Shown piece after piece: positions 28,433-37,338 of a DNA stretch of 64,000 nucleotides. How positions within the stretch are numbered: position 1 is the stretch's first letter; every line of letters starts with the position of its first letter. Position numbers and translations under genes: made by a program. The DNA is from Microbacterium excoecariae. GTDB lineage: Bacteria > Actinomycetota > Actinomycetes > Actinomycetales > Microbacteriaceae. The notes under the pieces were generated by a model. That model had not been told where the DNA came from. It was given only the letters and a program-made list of their open reading frames with translations, and did not search any database. Where the stretch lies: assembly GCF_011326725.1 (NCBI RefSeq), contig NZ_JAANCO010000001.1:930001-994000 (forward strand), given 5' to 3'.

Positions 28433-31243
28433 ATGCCGTCCGAGCCCTCGCCCCTGACTTCGCGCCTCGCCGAGCCGATTGTGCTACCGGATCTCCCGGA
28501 TCCGCCGGGCCGGCGACCGTTTCCTCTGATCGCGTCCCTCGTTCCCGTCGTCGGCGCCGTCGTCATGTGGCAGGTCTTCGGCTCGGCGTACCTGCTGTGG
28601 TTCGCGGCGCTCGGGCCGGCGATCGCCCTGGCTAGTCTCGCCGACCAGGCCCGCGGAGCGCGGAGGGCGCGCTCGCGCGCCCTCCGCGAGCTGGAGGCGG
28701 CGGCCGAGCGCGCGGCGGCCGAGATCTCTCGGCGACACGACGACGAGCGTGGCCTGCTCCGCAAGGCGACGCCCGACGCGTGGCGCGCCGCCGCGCAGGA
28801 CGGCGCGACCTGGCGCCGCCCGGGCGCCCTCGTGCTCGGCACGGGGGCGACGGGCAGCGTCGTGCGGGTGACCGGCGGCGAGGGGGAGCGCTGCGAGGCC
28901 CTGCGGTCCCGCGCGCAGGCCCTCGAGGATGCACCCGTCGTCGCGGACTGGCGCGGAGGAGTGTGCGTGCGCGGCCCGGCGGTCCTCGCGCGCGCCGTCG
29001 CGCGGGCGTACGTCGTCCAGCTCGCTCTGCGGCACCCTCCCGAGGCGCTGCGGCTCTGCGCGGCGCCGCGAGACGAGGCCTGGGCGAGGCGCCTGCCGCA
29101 CTGGGGCGAGGGGCAGGCCCCCGGCCTCGTCCTCGTGCGCGCGGGCGAGGCGGCCGGGTCCGACGGAGCGGCCGTGATCGCCTGGGCCGACCGGGGCGAC
29201 GCCGTGCCGCACGCGTGCCGGACCCTCGTGGAGGTCGGCGACGGTCTCGTCGGCCGGCTCGTCGCCGACGACGGCGACGTCGAGCTCGCGCTCGAGGGCA
29301 TCGGTCGCTCGCAGGCGGAGGACGTGGCCCGCGCGCTCGCCGGCCGCCAGGTCGTCGCGGACGACGCGCTGCCCGACGGCCCCGTCGCGGCGCGCCACGT
29401 CGCGCGCCTGGACGCCGAGGAACACGACCGCGATGCGGCGCCGGCGGGCCTGCGCGCGGCGATCGGTCTCGGCGACGCGGTCCCGGGGGAGGCGGCCCGC
29501 GTCGTCGCCGTCGATCTGGTGCGAGACGGCCCGCACGCCGTCGTGGTGGGGACGACGGGCGCGGGCAAGAGCGAGCTGTTGACGACGTGGATCACGGCGC
29601 TGGCCGCGGCGCACGCCGCGAGCGACCTCGTGTTCCTGCTCGCCGATTTCAAGGGGGGAACGGCCTTCGCCCACCTCGCGGGTATCCCGCACGTGTCGGG
29701 CATCGTCACGGACCTCGACGGCACAGGGGCGCGGCGGGCCGTCGCGGGTCTCGGCGCGGAGATCCGGCGGCGAGAACGCGCCCTCGCGTCGGCCGGCGCC
29801 CGCGACGTCGACGATCCCCGGGCCGGCCTCGCGCGTCTCGTGATCGTGGTCGACGAGTTCGCCGCGCTCCTGCAGGAGCACCCCGACCTGCACGCCGTGT
29901 TCACCGACATCGCCGCGCGCGGACGCGCGCTCGGAATCCACATGATCCTCGGGACGCAGCGCGCGTCCGGCACGGTGCGCGACGCGCTGCTCGCGAACGC
30001 CCCGCTCCGCATCGCGCTGCGCGTCGCCGAGCGGCGCGAGAGCGCCCAGATCATCGGCACGGAGGCGGCCGCCGAGCTGCCGGGAACCGCCCGGTTCCGC
30101 GGCGTCGGCTTCGTCCGGCGCGCGGGCGACGCGGCCCCGGAGCGCGCGCGGTTCGCGCTGACGCGCGAGGCCGACGTCCGCGCGGTCGTCGACCGCGACG
30201 GTCGGGGCGTTCCGGCCGACGGGCCCCTCCTCGCGCCCCTCCCGCGGGTCTGGCGCCCGTCGGAGGACGCCCCGGCTCGCGGGCGGGTCGAGCTCGCACT
30301 TGCCGACGACCCCGGCGAGCAGCGCCAGCCCATCCTCGCGCTGGCGCCGGGGGAGCGCGGCCTCGTCGTCCTCGGGCAGGCGGCGTCGGGGAAGACATCG
30401 ATCACGCGGCACATCGCGACGCGCGCGCGTGCGGCGGGCCGATCGGTCGTGGAGGTGCCGCGGGGGCGGGAAGAGGCCTGGGACGCGCTCGAGCGCGCCG
30501 AAGCTCGCCCGCCCGACATCCTGCTCGTCGACGATGCCGACGCCCTCCCGCAGCGCTTTCCGCCCGAGTACGCGCAGGCGGCGGCCGCGCGCCTCGATCA
30601 GATCGTGCGCGACGCGGGTCAGACGGGGACGACGGTGGTCCTCACGGGCGCTCGCCTGGTCGGCCCCCTCGCGCGCGCCGCCGAGCTGCTCCCGCGACGG
30701 GCGGTGCTCGCGTTCCCGACGGCGCAGGAACACGTCGCGGCGGGCGGCGAGCGGGCGCTGTTCGCGGCGGGCCGGGGCCCCGGGCGGGGCACCCTGGACG
30801 GGCTCGAGGTCCAGTTCGCCGCGCCGGTGGGCGACGAGCGCGAGCGTCCGGAGCGCGTCCCGGCGCCGTGGCGCCCGGCGGGCGCGACCGCCCTCATCGC
30901 GCGGGCGCCGGGGCGCCGCGCGCGTGACCTCGCCGCGGCGTGGGGGAGCGGCGTCCGCGTCGTCGCCGTCGACGACACGGCGCCGGGGCTCAGGTTCGCG
31001 GACATCGCGGGCGAGGACCCGCGCCCGCTCGTCCTCGTCGGCGACCAGGAGGGCTGGCAGCGCCGCTTCTCGCTGCTCCAGGAGGTCCGCGGCGAGGCCG
31101 ACGTCGTGGTCGGCGCGGACTGCGCCACGGAGCTGCGGGTGCTGCTCGGTGAGCGCGAGCTGCCGCCGTACGCCCGCCCGCGCGCGGCGCGGGCCTGGCT
31201 GTGTCGCGGCGGCGAGGCGCCCCGCCGGATCGTGCTCCCGTGA
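28433..31243 (+). CDS. EccC-like FtsK/SpoIIIE ATPase
   Basis: 936 residues built like the T7SS ATPase EccC: two N-terminal membrane helices (about 30-70), a linker/beta region, then ATPase domains. Domain 1 has Walker A GTTGAGKS (373-380) and Walker B LVIVVDEF (about 469-476). Domain 2 has GQAASGKT (about 648-655) and ILLVDDADAL (about 695). A third, C-terminal unit (ending VGDQEGWQRRFSLLQEV to RRIVLP) has no Walker A. Full-length EccC proteins are longer, about 1,200-1,400 residues. No WXG100, EccB, EccD or EccE gene is visible in the window. FtsK-type DNA translocation is less likely because there is no gamma domain. It sits next to PP2C and DUF5684-like genes. Confidence 0.8.
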   Translation: MPSEPSPLTSRLAEPIVLPDLPDPPGRRPFPLIASLVPVVGAVVMWQVFGSAYLLWFAALGPAIALASLADQARGARRARSRALRELEAAAERAAAEISRRHDDERGLLRKATPDAWRAAAQDGATWRRPGALVLGTGATGSVVRVTGGEGERCEALRSRAQALEDAPVVADWRGGVCVRGPAVLARAVARAYVVQLALRHPPEALRLCAAPRDEAWARRLPHWGEGQAPGLVLVRAGEAAGSDGAAVIAWADRGDAVPHACRTLVEVGDGLVGRLVADDGDVELALEGIGRSQAEDVARALAGRQVVADDALPDGPVAARHVARLDAEEHDRDAAPAGLRAAIGLGDAVPGEAARVVAVDLVRDGPHAVVVGTTGAGKSELLTTWITALAAAHAASDLVFLLADFKGGTAFAHLAGIPHVSGIVTDLDGTGARRAVAGLGAEIRRRERALASAGARDVDDPRAGLARLVIVVDEFAALLQEHPDLHAVFTDIAARGRALGIHMILGTQRASGTVRDALLANAPLRIALRVAERRESAQIIGTEAAAELPGTARFRGVGFVRRAGDAAPERARFALTREADVRAVVDRDGRGVPADGPLLAPLPRVWRPSEDAPARGRVELALADDPGEQRQPILALAPGERGLVVLGQAASGKTSITRHIATRARAAGRSVVEVPRGREEAWDALERAEARPPDILLVDDADALPQRFPPEYAQAAAARLDQIVRDAGQTGTTVVLTGARLVGPLARAAELLPRRAVLAFPTAQEHVAAGGERALFAAGRGPGRGTLDGLEVQFAAPVGDERERPERVPAPWRPAGATALIARAPGRRARDLAAAWGSGVRVVAVDDTAPGLRFADIAGEDPRPLVLVGDQEGWQRRFSLLQEVRGEADVVVGADCATELRVLLGERELPPYARPRAARAWLCRGGEAPRRIVLP

Positions 31244-31253
31244 CCTGCGGGAC

Positions 31254-32255
31254 TTACACGACCGCGCGAATCACGCCCACGGGGCGGCCGCCCCCGAGCA
31301 CGCGCAGGCCCGGTCGCTCGGCGGCGGCCTCGGCGACGTCCGCCACCGAGACCACGCCGGCGCGGGCCATCAGCGCGAGCGCGACGAGGGAGCCAGCGCG
31401 GTTCGAGCCGTCGAGCATCTTCAGAGCCACGGTCGTGCCGTCCGGCGCGACCAGCACCTGCACGCCCTCGGCGCCCTTCTTCGAGAACAGCCCGAAGCGT
31501 TCGATTGTTGCGGTGTCGTCGCCCCCCGGGCCCTCGACGACCCACCCGTTCTCGCGCACCGCGCGCAGGAGGGTCGCGGCGACGCGGTGCAGGGCGAACG
31601 GCGACGACTCGGCGGAGGTGCCGGCGCGGTGCAGGCCGCGTGCGAGCGACTCGAGCGACATCGCGTGCACGGGGGCGCCGCAGCCGTCGATGACCGAGCC
31701 CGCGATCCGGTCGCCGGTGAGGCGTTCGACCACCTCGCGGATGTGGACCTGCAGCGGATGATCCGCGTCGAGGTAGGTGGCGGTGTCCCAGCCGGACGCG
31801 CGGCATGCCGTGAGCATCGCGGCGTGCTTCCCCGAGCAGTTGTGGAACAGGCGCGATGGCTCGCCGTGGTCGGCCGTGAGGCGGGCGCGCGCGTCGCTGT
31901 CGGCGGGCCACGCCGGCGGACAGAGAAGCGCGTCCTCGGTCAGGCCGACATCCGCGAGCATGCGACGCACGAGATCGGCGTGTCGTTCGGTGCCGTTGTG
32001 GCTCGCGGTCGCGGCGGCGAGCTTCTCGCCCTCCAGCGTGGCGCCGGCCGTGACGCACGCGATCGCCTGCAGCGGCTTCAGCGAGGAGCGGGGCAGGATC
32101 AGCGCCTGCGGATCCCCATGGCTCGCGATCACCTCGCCCGACGGGGCGAGCACGATGGCGGACCCGGCGTGGCGGGACTCGACGAAGCCGCCGCGCTCGA
32201 CGACGGCGAGCTCGGCGGCGGCGGCGGAGGAGGAAAACGTCTCTGCGGTCGGCAC
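31254..32255 (-). CDS. L-asparaginase II family protein
   Basis: 333 residues of the Asparaginase_II (thermolabile asparaginase) family, hydrolysing asparagine to aspartate and ammonia. Signature stretches are RSSLKPLQAIA, ATASHNGTERHADLVRRML, HNCSGKHAAMLTAC and IDGCGAPVHAMSL. The GTG at 32255 is chosen because TAGGCT on the reverse strand (32268-32263) ends 7 nt upstream; other upstream starts would run into osmC. Its stop lies 10 nt from the convergent EccC-like gene. Confidence 0.9.
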   Translation of the reverse strand: MPTAETFSSSAAAAELAVVERGGFVESRHAGSAIVLAPSGEVIASHGDPQALILPRSSLKPLQAIACVTAGATLEGEKLAAATASHNGTERHADLVRRMLADVGLTEDALLCPPAWPADSDARARLTADHGEPSRLFHNCSGKHAAMLTACRASGWDTATYLDADHPLQVHIREVVERLTGDRIAGSVIDGCGAPVHAMSLESLARGLHRAGTSAESSPFALHRVAATLLRAVRENGWVVEGPGGDDTATIERFGLFSKKGAEGVQVLVAPDGTTVALKMLDGSNRAGSLVALALMARAGVVSVADVAEAAAERPGLRVLGGGRPVGVIRAVV

Positions 32256-32288
32256 GCCCTCCAGCCTAAACGGGGCTAGCGTGGCGAC
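32256..32288. promoter_or_regulatory. 33-bp divergent promoter, asparaginase / osmC
   Basis: Reverse TAGGCT (32268-32263) is 7 nt from the asparaginase GTG. Forward TAGCGT (32277-32282) is 6 nt from the osmC ATG. Both genes are predicted leaderless, and the -35 of each must lie inside the other gene. Confidence 0.55.
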
Positions 32289-32753
32289 ATGAGCACCCAC
32301 CGATACGCCGTCACGACGACCTGGACGGGGGATCGCGGCACCGGCACGAGCGGATACCGCGACTACGCGCGGGACGTCTCGATTCGCGTGGCGGGGAAGC
32401 CCGAGCTCGAGGCCTCGGCCGACCGCCCGTTCCGCGGGGACCCCGCGAAGTGGAACCCCGAGGACATGCTCATGGCGGCCCTGAGCGAATGCCACCTGCT
32501 GTCCTACCTGCACGCGGCCACGACGCGCGGCGTCGTGGTCACGGGCTATGAGGACGCGGCCGAGGGGGAGATGGAGCTGGTGGGCCACGCGGGGCGCTTT
32601 ACGCGCGTGGTCCTCCGGCCGCGCGTGGTGATCGCCGAGGAGGGAATGCGCCAGGCCGCGGCGGACGCGCACCACGACGCGCATGAGTGGTGCTTCATCG
32701 CGAACAGCGTCGCGTTCCCCGTCGAGGTGCGCCCCGAGATCGTCGTCGCCTGA
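32289..32753 (+). CDS. OsmC/Ohr-family peroxidase
   Basis: 154 residues. OsmC-fold thiol peroxidase acting on organic hydroperoxides. The two redox cysteines are in the expected places: Cys68 in MAALSECHLLSYLH and Cys135 in HEWCFIANSV. The N-terminal beta-hairpin (YAVTTTWTGDRGTGTSGY) is the YkgJ/OsmC-type variant. It ends where plsC ends on the other strand, with stop codons directly adjacent. Confidence 0.88.
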   Translation: MSTHRYAVTTTWTGDRGTGTSGYRDYARDVSIRVAGKPELEASADRPFRGDPAKWNPEDMLMAALSECHLLSYLHAATTRGVVVTGYEDAAEGEMELVGHAGRFTRVVLRPRVVIAEEGMRQAAADAHHDAHEWCFIANSVAFPVEVRPEIVVA

Positions 32754-33506
32754 TTAGCGACGCTCGTGCGGCAGGGCCCGCTTGATCTTCTCGACCGTGC
32801 CCTGCGCGGGAAGCTCGTTGTAGACCCCCGCGAGTTCCTGACCGGAGAGCGCGTGGATCGCCGCCATGATCTCGTCGGTCGCGCCGCGCCGGGCGCGCCC
32901 CGAGGTCGCCGGGCCGTGATGTGCGAGGTCGAGCGGCGCCCCGAAGCGCACGGTCACGCGCTCGCGGAGCGACGGCAGCTTCTGGCCCACGGGCATGACC
33001 TTGTCGGTGCCGATGAGCCCGATCGGAACCACGGGCGCGCCGGTCTCGAGCGCGAGATATGCCACGCCCGTGCGCCCCTTGTAGAGCCGCCCGTCCCGCG
33101 ATCGCGTGCCCTCGGGGTGGAGCGCGATCGCCGCGCCGGAGTGGAGGATCCGTTTCTGCTGGTCGAGCGCGTCCATCGCGGCCTGGCCGACGCCGCGCTC
33201 GACGGGAGTGGCCCCGACGGCCGTGAAGAACGTGCGCGACAGCCAGCCCTTCAGCCCCGCGCCCGTGAAATACTCCGCCTTCGCGAGGAAGTGGACGGGA
33301 CGAGGGGCGGCGGCGATCGGGATCGCGATCGAGTCGATGAATGAGAGGTGGTTGCTCGCGAAGATCACGGGCCCCTCGCGGGGAATGAGGTCCTTGCCCT
33401 CGACCTGCGGCCGGTAGAGCGCTCGCGCGACGGGCGCGAGGACCATGCGGCCGAAGGTGTACGCCCAGCTCGGCGTCTCTGGGCGGTTCCCCGTCGAATC
33501 GGTCAT
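32754..33506 (-). CDS. 1-acyl-sn-glycerol-3-phosphate acyltransferase (PlsC family)
   Basis: 250 residues; membrane-associated acyltransferase of phospholipid synthesis that acylates lysophosphatidate. The catalytic NHX4D motif is SNHLSFID. The glycerol-3-phosphate motif is FTAVGATPVERG, and the third block is IALHPEGTRSRDGRLYKGRTGVAYLA. ATG at 33506 is chosen: TACCCT (33518-33513, reverse) lies 6 nt upstream with GGAGGG between, so it may be leaderless with a residual Shine-Dalgarno. An upstream in-frame start would add 14 residues. Confidence 0.9.
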   Translation of the reverse strand: MTDSTGNRPETPSWAYTFGRMVLAPVARALYRPQVEGKDLIPREGPVIFASNHLSFIDSIAIPIAAAPRPVHFLAKAEYFTGAGLKGWLSRTFFTAVGATPVERGVGQAAMDALDQQKRILHSGAAIALHPEGTRSRDGRLYKGRTGVAYLALETGAPVVPIGLIGTDKVMPVGQKLPSLRERVTVRFGAPLDLAHHGPATSGRARRGATDEIMAAIHALSGQELAGVYNELPAQGTVEKIKRALPHERR

Positions 33507-33632
33507 CCCTCCAGGGTACGTCGCGCGCATGCCGCAACAGGAATCCACTCCGGCACCGAATCGCGGCGGGTCAGCCCACGCATAGCCACAATGCGGCAGG
33601 ATGGGCGCGTCCGTCCACGAATTGAGGTTTCC

Positions 33633-34589
33633 GTGCGCCGCCGCTCCCTTGCGATCCTGTCCACCGCCGCCGTCGCGGCGCTCGCCCTTGCCGGGTGCTC
33701 CGCCGAGACGCCGGAGGAGGAGCCGACGACCGAGGCCGCGGCGGACCTCTGCGACGCGGCCGCCCCCGCGGGCGACGCGATCGACGCGGTCGAGGTCGAC
33801 GGCGACTTCGGCTCCGAGGCCTCCGTCACGTTCGACGCGCCCCTCGAGATGGACGAGATCGAGGCGAAGGTCATCACGGAGGGCGAGGGGGACCCGCTCG
33901 AAACGGGCGAGTACATCAGCTACGCCGCGACGGTGTTCGACGCCGAGACCGGCGAGAAGGTCGGGGCCGAGGGGTACGAGGCGGGCTCGGCGCTACCGGC
34001 CGCCGTCTCGACCGACAACATCTTCGGGATGGCGCTGGGCTGCGCGACGCCGGGGACCCGCGTCGCGTTCACGTTCCCCGGCCAGACGACGTCCGACGGC
34101 ACGGCCTACGCCTCGCAGGTCTACGTCCTGGACTTCTTCGAGACGGTCCCCACCGCCGCGACGGGCGAGGAGCAGGATCCGGTCGACGGCTTCCCGACGG
34201 TCGACGTCGCGGAGGACGGCACGCCGAGCGTGACCCTGCCCGAGGACTTCTCCGAGCCCGACGAGACGGAGATCGCGGAGCTCAAGGCGGGCGACGGCGA
34301 GACCGTCGAGGACGGCGACACGGTCTTCGTGCAGTACCTCGGCGTGAAGGGATCCGACGGATCCGAGTTCGACTCGAGCTGGTCCCGCGGCGAGCCGACC
34401 CAGTTCTCCACGTCGGGCGTCATCGAGGGCTTCACGAAGGCGCTCGTGGGCCAGAAGGTCGGGTCGCAGGTCATTGCCGTGATCCCGCCCGCCGAGGGCT
34501 ACGGCGCGTCGGACGGCAACGAGCTGCAGGACGAGACGCTCGTCTTCGTCGTCGACATCCTCGGCACGCTGCACGCCTCGGAGTCCTGA
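33633..34589 (+). CDS. FKBP-type peptidyl-prolyl isomerase lipoprotein
   Basis: 318 residues. The N-terminal signal peptide ends in a lipobox, LALAGCS (Cys22), so it is membrane-anchored outside. An acidic Glu/Asp/Thr-rich region and a beta-rich middle follow. The C-terminal FKBP domain spans about residues 225-318 (VEDGDTVFVQYLGV, EFDSSWSRGEP, GFTKALVGQKVGSQVIAVIPP, LVFVVDIL). It may fold or stabilise secreted proteins. The GTG start is preceded by TTGAGG; the frame extends upstream but without a plausible signal peptide. It lies just 3 nt before dxr. Confidence 0.88.
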   Translation: MRRRSLAILSTAAVAALALAGCSAETPEEEPTTEAAADLCDAAAPAGDAIDAVEVDGDFGSEASVTFDAPLEMDEIEAKVITEGEGDPLETGEYISYAATVFDAETGEKVGAEGYEAGSALPAAVSTDNIFGMALGCATPGTRVAFTFPGQTTSDGTAYASQVYVLDFFETVPTAATGEEQDPVDGFPTVDVAEDGTPSVTLPEDFSEPDETEIAELKAGDGETVEDGDTVFVQYLGVKGSDGSEFDSSWSRGEPTQFSTSGVIEGFTKALVGQKVGSQVIAVIPPAEGYGASDGNELQDETLVFVVDILGTLHASES

Positions 34590-34592
34590 GCC

Positions 34593-35678
34593 GTGCGTCG
34601 GGTCATCGTCCTCGGCTCGAGCGGCTCGATCGGCACGCAGGCGCTCGACGTCATTCGCCGGGCGGGGGACCGCTTCGAGCTCGTCGGACTCGCGACGGGC
34701 TCGAACGCCGAGGTGCTCGCGCGGCAGGCGGCGGAGTTCGGCGTCGCGCACACGGCCCTCGGCGCCGCCGAGGCCGCGCAGCTCGTGCGCGACGTCGATG
34801 CCGACATCGTGCTCAACGGCATCACGGGATCCGTCGGGCTCGGCCCGACCCTCGCCGCGCTGGAGGCGGGCCGCACGCTGGCGCTCGCCAACAAGGAGTC
34901 CCTCATCGTGGGCGGGGCGCTCGTGAAGGAGCGCGCCGCGCCCGGCCAGATCGTCCCCGTCGATTCCGAGCACTCGGCGATCGCGCAGGCCCTCCGTGCC
35001 GGCGACCGCGGCGAGGTCAGCCGGCTGATCGTCACGGCATCGGGCGGTCCGTTCCGCGGGCGCTCGCGAGCCGAGCTGGCGGGCGTCACGCCCGCCGAGG
35101 CGCTGCGCCACCCCAACTTCGCGATGGGGCGCGTCATCACGACCAACTCCGCGACGCTCGTCAACAAGGGCCTCGAGGTCATCGAGGCGCACCTGCTGTT
35201 CGACATCGGGTACGACCGCATCGACGTCGTCGTGCACCCGCAGCAGATGATCCACTCGATGGTCGAGTTCTGCGACGGGTCCACGATCGCGCAGGCCGGC
35301 CCGCCGCGCATGCTCGTGCCGATCGCGCTCGGCCTGTCCTGGCCCGAGCGCCTGCCCGACGTCGACGTGCCCATCGACTGGACGGCCGCGCAGACGTGGG
35401 AGTTCGCCCCCCTCGATGACGACGCGTTCCCCGCCGTCCGGCTCGCGCGGCGCGTCGGGCGGGAGGGGCGCACCTTCCCCGCCGTGTACAACGCGGCCAA
35501 CGAGCAGGCCGTGGAGGCGTTCCACGACGGGGCGATCCGCTTCACCGACATCGTCGACACGGTCGAGGCGGTCGTCGACGAGCACGACGCGCCGGCGGAG
35601 CTGACGCTCGACGCGCTCGCCGACGCCGAGGCATGGGCGCGCCGCGCGGCCGATCAGCGGATCCGCGGGCGGCGCTGA
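34593..35678 (+). CDS. dxr: 1-deoxy-D-xylulose 5-phosphate reductoisomerase
   Basis: NADPH- and metal-dependent enzyme that turns DXP into MEP in isoprenoid synthesis. It is 361 residues. The NADPH motif is VLGSSGSIGTQAL at the N-terminus. The active-site region is NKESLIVGG (metal and NADPH) and SEHSAIAQAL, with the flexible loop ASGGPFRG and the metal/substrate motif HPNFAMG. It works with ispG (42195) in the same pathway. It begins with GTG directly behind the FKBP gene. Confidence 0.97.
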   Translation: MRRVIVLGSSGSIGTQALDVIRRAGDRFELVGLATGSNAEVLARQAAEFGVAHTALGAAEAAQLVRDVDADIVLNGITGSVGLGPTLAALEAGRTLALANKESLIVGGALVKERAAPGQIVPVDSEHSAIAQALRAGDRGEVSRLIVTASGGPFRGRSRAELAGVTPAEALRHPNFAMGRVITTNSATLVNKGLEVIEAHLLFDIGYDRIDVVVHPQQMIHSMVEFCDGSTIAQAGPPRMLVPIALGLSWPERLPDVDVPIDWTAAQTWEFAPLDDDAFPAVRLARRVGREGRTFPAVYNAANEQAVEAFHDGAIRFTDIVDTVEAVVDEHDAPAELTLDALADAEAWARRAADQRIRGRR

Positions 35679-35691
35679 GAGAATCGACCTC

Positions 35692-37335
35692 GTGACGAGC
35701 GAGATCGACCTCACCCAGTTGCCGCGCGTGCGGCGGACCCCTCCGACGATGCTGCGCCCCGAGCGCCCCGTCCGGCGCACGCTCGGCGGGCTCGCGGAGA
35801 GGGTGGGTGGCGACCTCATCGGCGCGGCCGACACCCCCGTGTCGGGGATCACGCTCTCCTCGACCGACCTCGCCGCCGGCGAGGTGTTCGTCGGCGTGCG
35901 TGGCGCGAACCGCCACGGGGCGGAGTTCTCCGCGCAGGCCGCCGAACGCGGCGCGTGCGCGGTGCTCACCGACGCAGAGGGCGCCGGCCTCGCCCGCGAC
36001 GCCGGGCTCCCGGTCGTCGTCGTCGAGGATCCGCGGCTCGTCCTGTCCGACGCCGCGGCGTGGGTCACGGCGACGACGTCCGCGGATCCGCTCCCCCTCC
36101 TGCTCGGCACCACGGGGACGAACGGAAAGACGAGCGTCTCCCACCTGCTCGAGGGGCTGCTGACGCAGATTGGCGTCGTCGCGGGCGCCTCGACGTCGGC
36201 CGAGCGCGTGGTCGCCGGCGAGCGCGTGGTCGCCGGTCTCACGAGCCCGGAGGCCACCGAGTTTCACGCCCAGCTGGCGCGCATGCGCGAGGCGGGCGTG
36301 GAGGCGGTCGCCGTCGAGGTGAGCGCCCAGGCGGTCACCCGGCATCGCGTCGACGGCGTGGTCTTCGACGTCATGGCGTTCACGAACCTCAGCCACGACC
36401 ACCTCGACGACTACGGCGATATGGAGTCGTACTACCGGGCCAAGGCGCCCCTGTTCGGCGCGGACCGCGCCCGCCGCGCCGTCGTCTCGCTCGACTCGCC
36501 GGCGGGCCTGCGGATCGCGCGCGAGGCGGACGTCCCGGTGACGACGATCGCATCGCCCGACATCGCGGCCGACGAGCGAGCGGCGCGGTCGGCGGACTGG
36601 ATCGTCGAGGTGACGCGCGAGCGCCAGCGCGGGACCTCCTTCCGGCTCTCGGGCCCGGGCGGCCGCGTCCTCGAGACGACGGTGCCCGTCATCGGCGCGC
36701 ACATGGCGGCCAACGCCGGCCTCTGCGTCGTCATGCTGCTGGAGGCGGGGTACGACTGGGAGCGGATCGCGGGCGCGCTCGAGCGCGACGGCGGGTTCGA
36801 CGCGTGGGTGCCGGGCCGCACGCAGCTCGTCTCGGGCGATCGCGGCCCCGCCGTCTACGTCGACTTCGGCCACACGCCCGACGCGTTCGAGAAGACCCTC
36901 GCGGCGGTTCGGCGCGTCACGCCGGGCCGCGTCGTGATGCTCTTCGGCGCGGACGGCGACCGCGACGCGACCAAGCGCGCGGACATGGGTCGCATCGCCG
37001 CGCGCGACAGCGACGTCGTCGTCGTCACGGACCACCACCCGCGCCACGAGGACGCCGCGTCCATTCGCGCGCAGCTCATCGCGGGCGCGCGCGCGGCGGA
37101 CCCGGAGCGCGAGCTGCACGAGGTCTCGCCGCCCGAGCGCGCGATCGTCCGCGCCGTCTCGCTGGCGGGCGAGGGGGACGCGATCCTTTGGGCGGGCCCG
37201 GGGCACCAGAACTACCGCGACATCGAGGGCGTGCAGTGGGGGTACTCGGCGCGCGAGCTCGCCCGCCGGGCGCTCGCCGCGGCGGGCTACCCCGCGCCCG
37301 CGCGCGTCTGGCCGAACCCGTACGGGGATGACTGA
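35692..37335 (+). CDS. MurE-like Mur ligase (UDP-N-acetylmuramyl-peptide ligase family)
   Basis: 547 residues with the three Mur-ligase domains. The P-loop is GTTGTNGKT (139-147). The carbamylated-Lys region DHLDDYGDMESYYRAKAPLF and the central FTNLSHDHLD motif are MurE-like. The C-terminal domain carries DHHPR (447-451), where DAP-type MurE has DNPR and Lys-type has DNPA; this loop selects the amino acid added. No dcw cluster is nearby, so another murE probably exists. Position between dxr and rseP is unusual for a cell-wall gene. Substrate unknown; a third-position amino acid of a B-type peptidoglycan is one option. Confidence 0.8.
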   Translation: MTSEIDLTQLPRVRRTPPTMLRPERPVRRTLGGLAERVGGDLIGAADTPVSGITLSSTDLAAGEVFVGVRGANRHGAEFSAQAAERGACAVLTDAEGAGLARDAGLPVVVVEDPRLVLSDAAAWVTATTSADPLPLLLGTTGTNGKTSVSHLLEGLLTQIGVVAGASTSAERVVAGERVVAGLTSPEATEFHAQLARMREAGVEAVAVEVSAQAVTRHRVDGVVFDVMAFTNLSHDHLDDYGDMESYYRAKAPLFGADRARRAVVSLDSPAGLRIAREADVPVTTIASPDIAADERAARSADWIVEVTRERQRGTSFRLSGPGGRVLETTVPVIGAHMAANAGLCVVMLLEAGYDWERIAGALERDGGFDAWVPGRTQLVSGDRGPAVYVDFGHTPDAFEKTLAAVRRVTPGRVVMLFGADGDRDATKRADMGRIAARDSDVVVVTDHHPRHEDAASIRAQLIAGARAADPERELHEVSPPERAIVRAVSLAGEGDAILWAGPGHQNYRDIEGVQWGYSARELARRALAAAGYPAPARVWPNPYGDD

Positions 37336-37338
37336 CCG

